Shown: positions 1 through 4,868 of the stretch, piece after piece | Layout: each line of letters opens with the position of its first letter | Position numbering within the stretch: position 1 is the first letter of the stretch | DNA from: Faecalibacterium sp. CAG:74 | Lineage (GTDB): Bacteria; Bacillota; Clostridia; Christensenellales; Aristaeellaceae | Reading direction: 5' to 3' | Assembly: GCA_000437595.1 (NCBI GenBank) | Contig: FR899780.1 | Coordinates: 1 to 6,678 of the forward strand | Length of the DNA: 6,678 nucleotides | Program-made: the position numbers and the translations under genes | Notes under the pieces: model-generated | Database searches by the model: none | Seen by the model: only the letters and a program-made list of their open reading frames with translations | Told to the model about the DNA's origin: nothing

Positions 1-50
1 GCTGGCTGCCATAAATCAAGGGGCAAATATATAGTAACAGGAGAATGTTC

Positions 51-1139
51 ATGCTGCACGCGAATCCGCTGCTGCGGGATATCAGCTGCGACAAGAAATT
101 CATTACCGTTGGTGAAATCATGCTCCGCCTGACGCCGCCGAACTACGAGAAGCTCCGCATGGCGAACAACTTTGAGGCATCCTACGGTGGTTCGGAGGCA
201 AACATTGCGCTGGCGCTGGCGAATTTGGGCATCGACAGCACGTTCTTCTCGGTTGTGCCGAATAACTCGCTGGGCAAGTCGGCAGTGCGTCTGCTGCGCT
301 CCAACGATGTGCACTGCACGCCGATGATTCTCTCTACGCCGGAGGAAACGCCGTCGCACCGGCTGGGCACATACTATCTGGAGACGGGCTATGGCGTTCG
401 GCCGAGCAAGGTGATTTACGACCGCAAGCATTCCGCTATGGCGGAATATGACTTTTCGGATGTGGATTTGTCCGCGCTGCTGGATGGCTTTGACTGGCTG
501 CACCTGTCCGGCATCACGCCGGCGCTGGGCGAGAACTGCGCACAGCTGACGCTTGATTTGCTGCGCGCGGCGAAAGAAAAGAACATGACCGTCTCCTTTG
601 ACGGAAATTTCCGCTCGGCGCTGTGGACGTGGGAACAGGCGCGTGATTTCTGCACGCAGTGCCTGCCGTATGTGGACATTCTGTTGGGGATTGAGCCGTA
701 TCACCTCTGGAAGGATGAAAGCGACCACAGCAAGGGCGACTGGAAGGACGGCGTACCGCTTCAGCCCTCTTACGAGGAGCAGGACGAGGTGTTCCAGCAC
801 TTTGTGGAGCGCTACCCGAACTTGAAGTGCATTGCACGCCATGTCCGCTATGCGCATTCCGGCTCGGAGAACAGCTTGAAGGCGTTCATGTGGTATGATG
901 GGCATACGTTTGAGTCGAAGCTGTTCACCTTCACGATTCTTGACCGTGTCGGCGGCGGCGACGCGTTTGCGTCCGGTCTGATTTACGCCATGCTGCACGA
1001 TTACAAGCCGATGGATATGCTGAATTTCGCCGTTGCGTCCAGCGTCATCAAGCACACCATCCACGGCGACGCGAACATCACTGACGACGTGAAGTCCATC
1101 CGCAATCTGGCAGACATGAACTACGACATCAGAAGGTGA
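51..1139 (+). CDS. kdgK: PfkB-family sugar kinase, probable 2-keto-3-deoxygluconate kinase
   Basis: Cytoplasmic carbohydrate kinase of about 362 residues. The likely reaction is ATP-dependent phosphorylation of 2-keto-3-deoxygluconate to KDPG in hexuronate and pectin breakdown. Visible PfkB/ribokinase marks are an N-terminal VGEIMLRL strand (residues 20-27), the substrate-side YGGSEANIA stretch near residue 46, and the C-terminal DRVGGGDAFASG motif (298-309), whose Asp304 is the expected catalytic base. The Gly in place of the usual Ala in GAGD is common in KdgK-like members. A GIYFLE-like segment (GTYYLETG) followed by RPSKVIYDR also fits this subgroup. Start choice: AGGAG at 39-43 lies only 1 base before the ATG at 45 but 7 bases before the in-frame ATG at 51, so 51 is preferred. 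The segment at residues 220-270 is longer than in short KdgKs. Family assignment is firm; the exact substrate (KDG versus another sugar acid or fructose) is inferred, since no pathway partner is visible. Confidence 0.8.
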   Translation: MLHANPLLRDISCDKKFITVGEIMLRLTPPNYEKLRMANNFEASYGGSEANIALALANLGIDSTFFSVVPNNSLGKSAVRLLRSNDVHCTPMILSTPEETPSHRLGTYYLETGYGVRPSKVIYDRKHSAMAEYDFSDVDLSALLDGFDWLHLSGITPALGENCAQLTLDLLRAAKEKNMTVSFDGNFRSALWTWEQARDFCTQCLPYVDILLGIEPYHLWKDESDHSKGDWKDGVPLQPSYEEQDEVFQHFVERYPNLKCIARHVRYAHSGSENSLKAFMWYDGHTFESKLFTFTILDRVGGGDAFASGLIYAMLHDYKPMDMLNFAVASSVIKHTIHGDANITDDVKSIRNLADMNYDIRR

Positions 1140-1141
1140 CG

Positions 1142-1250
1142 CAAGGGGCTTCGCCCCTTGACCCCACCAGAGGCTCTGCCTCTGGACTCCGGCAGGGGGA
1201 CTTCGTCCCGTTTCATTTGCCCTGCACCCGCGAAGGGGCTTCGCCCCTCT
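1142..1250 (+). repeat. Array of GC-rich hairpins with 25-base period, 3' of kdgK
   Basis: Begins 2 bases after the kdgK stop. Unit 1 (1142-1160) is CAAGGGGC, loop TTC, GCCCCTTG; unit 2 (1167-1185) is CCAGAGGC, loop TCT, GCCTCTGG. Each is a perfect 8-bp stem with a 3-base loop, followed by a 6-base spacer (ACCCCA, ACTCCG). Unit 3 starts at 1192, again 25 bases on, but only 5 bp next to the loop (GGGAC/GTCCC, 1197-1209) remain paired. A further hairpin, AGGGGC-TTC-GCCCCT, lies at 1234-1248. Stem sequences differ between units yet stay paired. No T-run follows any unit, so these are not typical intrinsic terminators, though they may still slow RNA polymerase or protect the 3' end of the kdgK message. 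Confidence 0.85.
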
Positions 1251-1262
1251 CGACACCCATCT

Positions 1263-1310
1263 CGCGATTGAGTTGGTCTCACTTTCATGCTTCTTCCGCG
1301 TGTTTATCCG
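1263..1310 (+). repeat. 48-base conserved module, left copy
   Basis: Two 15-base blocks, CGCGATTGAGTTGGT (1263-1277) and CCGCGTGTTTATCCG (1296-1310), are separated by 18 bases. Both blocks recur exactly, in reverse complement and at the same 18-base distance, at 2134-2087. The 18 bases between them match at 9 positions by hand alignment, so about 39 of 48 positions agree. The run GCGGAA follows in both copies. The module sits at the distal end of the hairpin array and just upstream of xpt. I cannot identify it as a known promoter, riboswitch or attachment site. Confidence 0.8.
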
Positions 1311-1372
1311 GGAGCGGAAACGCAGCAGTTGCAACCTACAAAAAAATCAGCAAAAAAGGCAGGAATCACACC

Positions 1373-1954
1373 ATGCAGGAACTTCAGCAGCGCATCCTTC
1401 AAGACGGTGACATCCTCCCCGGCGGCGTTGTCCGCGTCGAGCGCTTCCTCAACCACCGCGTTGATACCGCCCTCGCACGCCATATTGGGCAGGCGTTTGC
1501 GGACGCTTTCCGCAATGACCAGATTGACTGCATCCTCACCGTCGAAGCCAGCGGCATCATCTTTGCCATGACCACTGCGCTGGCGATGGGTGACCTGCCC
1601 GTCATCATCGCCAAAAAGGGTCAGCGCCGCAATCTTGGCGACGATGTGTATACCGCTGATGTGTTCTCCTTCACCCACCAGACGACCAGTACCATCCACG
1701 TTGGCAAACGGTGTCTGGAAAAAGGACAGCGTGTGCTGCTGATTGATGATTTTCTTGCCAACGGCGAAGCGCTCAAAGGCTTGATGGACATTTGCCGTCA
1801 GGCGGAGTGCCATCCCGTCGGTGCGGGTATCTGCATCGAAAAGTGCTTTCAGCCCGGCGGCGAAACGCTGCGTGGGATGGGCTTGAAGGTGGTTTCGCTG
1901 GCAGCAGTGGAAAAGACGGAGAACGGCAAAATCCGCTTCCTCGGCCAGGAGTAA
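1373..1954 (+). CDS. xpt: Xanthine phosphoribosyltransferase
   Basis: Purine-salvage enzyme that converts xanthine plus PRPP to XMP in the cytoplasm. The 193-residue length matches Bacillus subtilis Xpt (194). The protein aligns well along its length with remembered B. subtilis Xpt: FLNHRVD (25-31), VEASGI in the first third, and the PRPP-binding loop VLLIDDFLANGEA (121-133) with adjacent Asp125-Asp126. IEKCFQPGG follows, matching the IEKSFQPG of the family. Start: the ATG at 1373 has AGGA at 1361-1364, 8 bases upstream. The frame stays open back to a GTG at 1136, but that stretch only translates the hairpin repeats. In many Firmicutes xpt is followed by the xanthine permease gene pbuX and led by a guanine riboswitch; neither is seen here. 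A strong terminator follows, so xpt appears to be a single-gene unit or the end of a kdgK read-through transcript. Confidence 0.95.
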   Translation: MQELQQRILQDGDILPGGVVRVERFLNHRVDTALARHIGQAFADAFRNDQIDCILTVEASGIIFAMTTALAMGDLPVIIAKKGQRRNLGDDVYTADVFSFTHQTTSTIHVGKRCLEKGQRVLLIDDFLANGEALKGLMDICRQAECHPVGAGICIEKCFQPGGETLRGMGLKVVSLAAVEKTENGKIRFLGQE

Positions 1955-2023
1955 CGCAGCAAACGCCGCCAAACACCCGCAAAGGGCATCAGGAGCGCTT
2001 GCAGACACAGAATCAAGGAAATA

Positions 2024-2062
2024 GCCCTCCACAGCATCATCGCCTGTGGAGGGCATTTCTGT
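2024..2062 (+). terminator. Probable intrinsic terminator of xpt
   Basis: A perfect 11-bp stem, GCCCTCCACAG (2024-2034) with CTGTGGAGGGC (2044-2054), encloses a 9-base loop and is followed by ATTTCTGT, a moderate T-rich tail. It lies 69 bases after the xpt stop. On the other strand the stem is followed by TATTTCC, so it could also stop transcripts leaving sigK. The T-tail is imperfect in both directions. Confidence 0.75.
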
Positions 2063-2086
2063 GCATTTAACACCCTTCCGCTTCCT

Positions 2087-2134
2087 CGGATAAACACGCG
2101 GGCATAGCCTGATAGCGTCACCAACTCAATCGCG
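2087..2134 (-). repeat. 48-base conserved module, right (inverted) copy
   Basis: Reverse-complement copy of the module at 1263-1310. The blocks are ACCAACTCAATCGCG (2120-2134) and CGGATAAACACGCGG (2087-2101), again exactly 18 bases apart. Read on the minus strand it lies at the distal end of the hairpin array that follows sigK, the same relation that the left copy has to kdgK. TTCCGC at 2076-2081 mirrors the GCGGAA beside the left copy. Confidence 0.8.
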
Positions 2135-2143
2135 CGAAAGGGT

Positions 2144-2187
2144 CAAGGGAGGAACTCCCTTGCGGGGTCAAGGGGCAGCGCCCCTTG
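2144..2187 (-). repeat. Two-unit hairpin array, 3' of sigK
   Basis: On the plus strand the units are CAAGGGGC-AGC-GCCCCTTG (2169-2187) and CAAGGGAG-GAA-CTCCCTTG (2144-2162). Both have perfect 8-bp stems and 3-base loops, with start-to-start distance 25 and a 6-base spacer CGGGGT (ACCCCG on the minus strand). This is the same architecture as the array after kdgK. On the sigK strand the first hairpin begins 8 bases after the stop codon. Confidence 0.85.
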
Positions 2188-2195
2188 GGTCTCCC

Positions 2196-2882
2196 CTACT
2201 CCCTTTCGATTTCGTCCCGTAATAACGCAACGGCTTTCTTTTCGACACGGGAGACGTAGCTTCGGGAAATGCCTAAGCGGCGCGCAATTTCGTGCTGGGG
2301 ATGCTGACGGCCGTCGGTCAGCCCGTAGCGCAATTCCAAAACGAAACGCTCACGCGCGGGGAGACGGTGCAGTACCTGCTGTACTTTTTCCGCTGTCACG
2401 CGGCGGATGACCGTGTTTTCCAACTCGTCCGCGTCCGTGCCGAGAATGTCCTGATAGGTGATGTCGTTGCCTTCGCCATCGCTGCCTACCGGGTCGGAAA
2501 GCGACACATCCCCGCGCCGCTTCCGGCTTGCGCGCAGCGTCATCAGAATTTCGTTCTCGATGCACCGCGCCGCGTATGTCCCCAGCGGCGTTCCCGATGC
2601 GGATTTGAAGCTGTCCACCGCCTTAATCAGCCCAATCACGCCGATGGAAATCAGGTCGTCCGCGCCGTAGCCGGGAATCTGGTACTTCCGCGCAATGTGG
2701 CTCACCAAACGCAGGTTGTGCGTAATCAGTTCCTGCCGCGCGTTGTGGTCGCCCGCATCCAATTTCCCAATCAGCTCAGCTTCCTCCGCCCGATTCAGCG
2801 CCGGCGGAAACTCCGATCGCCCGGTGATGTATCCCAGAAAAAACAGACATTGCTGCATCAGCAGCGCAAGCAGCTCCAGCAT
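2196..2882 (-). CDS. sigK: Sporulation sigma factor SigK (pro-form)
   Basis: Late mother-cell RNA polymerase sigma factor of 228 residues. Residues 1-20 are hydrophobic (LALLMQQCLFFLGYIT) and, with the following SEFPPAL, parallel the B. subtilis pro-SigK N-terminus; this suggests a membrane-held pro-sequence removed by an SpoIVFB-type protease. Region 2 spans about 45-120, with THNLRLVSHIARK, DDLISIGVIGLIKAVDSF and TYAARCIENEILMTLRA. DVSLSDPVGSDGEGNDI follows and is closer to SigK (DVSLHDPIGQDKEGNEI) than to SigE. Region 4 (about 170-225) carries the helix-turn-helix EIARRLGISRSYVSRVEK. Start choice: GGAGGG (2894-2889) abuts the ATG at 2888 but is 6 bases from the in-frame ATG at 2882, so 2882 is preferred. 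The gene is uninterrupted; there is no skin-type insertion. A SigE-like promoter lies just upstream. Confidence 0.93.
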   Translation of the reverse strand: MLELLALLMQQCLFFLGYITGRSEFPPALNRAEEAELIGKLDAGDHNARQELITHNLRLVSHIARKYQIPGYGADDLISIGVIGLIKAVDSFKSASGTPLGTYAARCIENEILMTLRASRKRRGDVSLSDPVGSDGEGNDITYQDILGTDADELENTVIRRVTAEKVQQVLHRLPARERFVLELRYGLTDGRQHPQHEIARRLGISRSYVSRVEKKAVALLRDEIERE

Positions 2883-2900
2883 ATGCATCCCTCCGCGAAA

Positions 2901-2929
2901 AGCGTATGCGCCGCGCCGGAAAAGTATCA
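2901..2929 (-). promoter_or_regulatory. Candidate SigE-type promoter of sigK
   Basis: On the minus strand TGATACT (2929-2923), a 14-base spacer, then CATACGCT (2908-2901). The B. subtilis SigE consensus as I recall it is KMATATT, 14 bases, CATACAMT; the -10 element matches at 7 of 8 positions and the -35 at 5 of 7, with the right spacing. sigK is known to be transcribed by SigE in spore formers, which supports the call. A start about 7 bases on would fall at the Shine-Dalgarno site, leaving a very short leader. The CATA-N3-T pattern also resembles SigK -10 elements, so autoregulation is possible. Confidence 0.55.
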
Positions 2930-2937
2930 CCCGTGCA

Positions 2938-2967
2938 TTGACAAGCGCCCTCTTTCGCGGCTATAAT
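2938..2967 (+). promoter_or_regulatory. Consensus vegetative (SigA) promoter of the LRR gene
   Basis: TTGACA at 2938-2943 and TATAAT at 2962-2967 are both perfect consensus hexamers, with an 18-base spacer. Transcription would start near 2974, about 33 bases before the ATG at 3007. The gene is therefore expected to be strongly expressed during growth unless repressed. Confidence 0.9.
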
Positions 2968-3006
2968 GGAAGAAAGCTGGACAAATCAGGAAAGGCGGAA
3001 ACAACG

Positions 3007-4785
3007 ATGAAGCAGATGGGAAAATGGCTCGTGACGGCAGTGCTGGCGCTGCTGATGATGATTCCGGCGGTGCTGGCGGAGGAAACGGCGTCCTTCATGA
3101 CGCTGACCGTTCCCACGACGGCGCAGGAAATTGATTTGGGGCAGAATGTCGTGACGGATTACGACGCGCTGTGCCGCTTCCTGGATGAACTGCCGGACGT
3201 GCGCAAGGTAGATATGTTCGCCACAAAAATCAGCCGCAAGGATATTGAAATGCTGGCAGCGCGCTATCCGCAGGTGAAGTTCGGCTGGACGATGCGCGTG
3301 GGCGACCACCTCGTCCGCACCGATGCCACCGCGTTTTCCACGCTCCATAACAACCAGAGCGCAACGCACACCAGTGCGGAGCTTTCAGTACTCAAATACT
3401 GCACGGAGATGCTCGCGCTCGACATCGGGCATAATCAGGCGACGGATATTTCCTTCCTCGCGGAAATGCCCCAACTGCGCGTGCTGATTATCGCCTGCAA
3501 TAAGGTGGAGGATATCTCCCCCTTGGCGAACCTGACGAATCTGGAGTATCTGGAGGTTTTCAAGAACAAGATTCGCGATATTTCTCCCCTTTCCGGGCTG
3601 ACGAATCTGATTGACCTCAATATCTGCTTCAACTACGTCAAGGACTGGACACCGCTGGAAAACCTGACGCAGCTGGAGCGCCTGTGGGTCTATAATTCCA
3701 ATAACTACATGGAGAATGACCCGATTCCCAAGGAAGTTGTGCGCTCGCTAAAGGAACATCTGCCCAATACTTATGTTGATTCCAAGTCGTACTCCACCAG
3801 CGGCGGCTGGCGTGAGCATGACCGCTATCAGATTGTCTACAAGATGTTCAAGAGCGGCGAATACATCCCGTTTGCGCAAAGTCCCGCGACGCTTGCGCCG
3901 GGTGAAACGCCTGCCCCGACGGGTGTGCCGACGCCGACACCTGTGCCGACTGCCACGCCGGAACCTACCGCCACCCCCGCCCCGACGGTTCGCTATGCCA
4001 ACATGACGTTCGACCGCGACGCGGAAGCGATTGATTTGGGCAAAACCGTCGTGTCGGATTTCAAGAAGCTGACGGCGTTTCTGGACGAGCTGCCGAACCT
4101 GAAAAAGTGCGATATGTATGGCACGAAGATGAAGCGCGCAGACATGGAAATGCTCTCGGAGCGCTATCCGCAGGTGGAGTTCGGCTGGACGATGTACGTT
4201 GGCGACCACCTCGTCCGCACGGATGTGACGGCGTTCTCCACCCAGCATACCTATCAGAGCAAGTTCCATACCAGTAAGACGTTCTCGGTACTCAAATACT
4301 GCCATAATCTGGTTGCACTGGACATTGGGCACAACGAGGTCAGCGATCTGTCCTTCTTGGAGGATTTGCCGCAATTGAAGGTGCTGATTCTCGCGGCGAA
4401 TAATATCACGGATATTACCCCGCTGGCAAAGCTGGAAAATCTGGAATATCTCGAATTGTTCCTCAACCACATTTCCGACTTGACCCCGCTGGAAGGGCTG
4501 ACGCACCTGCGCGACCTCAACCTGTGCTATAACAGCATCACGGACTGGTCGCCGCTGGAGAATATGCCGTGGCTGGAGCGACTGTGGCTGAATTACAGCG
4601 GCAAGTACGCGCGGATTAACCCCGTTCCGGCGGAGGTTATCGCCCAACTCAAGGAAAAGCTGCCGAACACAGAAATCAATACAACCGCCGCACATTCCAC
4701 GGCGGATGGCTGGCGTTCCCATGCGCGCTCGACGCTGGTGGGCGACATGTTCCGCAAGGGTATCTACGTCCCGTTCGAGGATTGA
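3007..4785 (+). CDS. Secreted protein with two tandem SDS22-like leucine-rich-repeat modules
   Basis: 592 residues; function unknown. Residues 1-24 form a signal peptide (MKQMGKWLVTAVLALLMMIP, then AVLA as the probable cleavage site before EE). Two homologous modules follow, about 30-290 and 330-592. Each has an N-terminal cap (EIDLG or AIDLG, DELPxxxKxDM, RYPQVxFGWTM, VGDHLVRTD, TAFST, SVLKYC), then about four 22-residue leucine-rich repeats of the LxxLxLxxNxIxDISPL type (about 129-230 and 429-530), then a tail with STxxGWRxH and MFxxGxYxPF. They are joined by a Pro/Thr/Ala linker (about 292-328) typical of extracellular Gram-positive proteins. There is no LPXTG motif, transmembrane anchor or enzyme motif. 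Start: the promoter at 2938-2967 excludes upstream starts; the Shine-Dalgarno is a modest AAAGGCGG 8 bases before the ATG. Leucine-rich-repeat surface proteins often bind proteins or glycans, but the ligand is not deducible. Confidence 0.9.
   Translation: MKQMGKWLVTAVLALLMMIPAVLAEETASFMTLTVPTTAQEIDLGQNVVTDYDALCRFLDELPDVRKVDMFATKISRKDIEMLAARYPQVKFGWTMRVGDHLVRTDATAFSTLHNNQSATHTSAELSVLKYCTEMLALDIGHNQATDISFLAEMPQLRVLIIACNKVEDISPLANLTNLEYLEVFKNKIRDISPLSGLTNLIDLNICFNYVKDWTPLENLTQLERLWVYNSNNYMENDPIPKEVVRSLKEHLPNTYVDSKSYSTSGGWREHDRYQIVYKMFKSGEYIPFAQSPATLAPGETPAPTGVPTPTPVPTATPEPTATPAPTVRYANMTFDRDAEAIDLGKTVVSDFKKLTAFLDELPNLKKCDMYGTKMKRADMEMLSERYPQVEFGWTMYVGDHLVRTDVTAFSTQHTYQSKFHTSKTFSVLKYCHNLVALDIGHNEVSDLSFLEDLPQLKVLILAANNITDITPLAKLENLEYLELFLNHISDLTPLEGLTHLRDLNLCYNSITDWSPLENMPWLERLWLNYSGKYARINPVPAEVIAQLKEKLPNTEINTTAAHSTADGWRSHARSTLVGDMFRKGIYVPFED
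3121..3876 (+). repeat. First copy of the duplicated LRR module
   Basis: Aligns without gaps to 4021 onward at an offset of exactly 900 bases until about 3780. After that a one-codon insertion in the second copy shifts the offset to 903 (the Met codons at 3844 and 4747 correspond). The most conserved block, 3261-3294, differs from its partner at one base in 34; 3301-3320 and 3388-3402 are identical to their partners. Confidence 0.85.
4021..4779 (+). repeat. Second copy of the duplicated LRR module
   Basis: Partner of 3121-3876. The cap region is near-identical in bases (4161-4194, 4201-4220, 4288-4302), while the repeat surfaces and the segment after 4560 have diverged. This copy ends the protein directly after VPFED, the equivalent of IPFAQ just before the linker in copy one. 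Confidence 0.85.
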
Positions 4786-4794
4786 GATGAACCC

Positions 4795-4823
4795 TTGCGC
4801 CGCGGGCGAAAATATGGTATGAT
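4795..4823 (+). promoter_or_regulatory. Promoter of argS
   Basis: TTGCGC at 4795-4800, a 17-base spacer, then TATGAT at 4818-4823, preceded by TGG (4815-4817), which gives an extended -10. It begins 10 bases after the LRR stop codon, so argS can be transcribed on its own. No terminator separates the two genes, so read-through from the LRR promoter is also likely. Confidence 0.75.
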
Positions 4824-4868
4824 AGCCGTTGGAAATCGAAGCATAGCGTATAAGGAGTTATGAGCTTT

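Noticed and set aside
2..34. Possible C-terminal end (LAAINQGANI, stop TAG) of a gene upstream of kdgK.
   Set aside because: Only ten codons are visible, too few to support a gene or name a product, although the stop just before the kdgK Shine-Dalgarno would fit an operon.
6..35. CTGCCA, 18 bases, TATAGT as a promoter for kdgK.
   Set aside because: The -35 is poor and transcription would start at or inside the Shine-Dalgarno site.
1263..1310. TTGAGT in the module as the -35 of an xpt promoter.
   Set aside because: No acceptable -10 follows at 16-18 bases in the left copy (TTCTTC), and the right copy points away from any gene start.
1136..1372. In-frame N-terminal extension of xpt from a GTG overlapping the kdgK stop.
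   Set aside because: The 79 extra codons only translate the hairpin repeats and module, Xpt of normal length starts at 1373, and that ATG has a well-placed AGGA.
1304..2056. 250-codon minus-strand open frame opposite xpt.
   Set aside because: Overlaps the whole of xpt and its terminator, and shows no family resemblance.
2977..2986. CTGGACAAAT as a SpoIIID site (9 of 10 to the recalled WWRRACARNY).
   Set aside because: The motif is short and degenerate and the site is far from the sigK -35; it is expected by chance.
3748..4722. 324-codon minus-strand open frame opposite the LRR gene.
   Set aside because: Shadow of the real gene; its translation is His/Arg/Gln-rich low-complexity typical of antisense frames.
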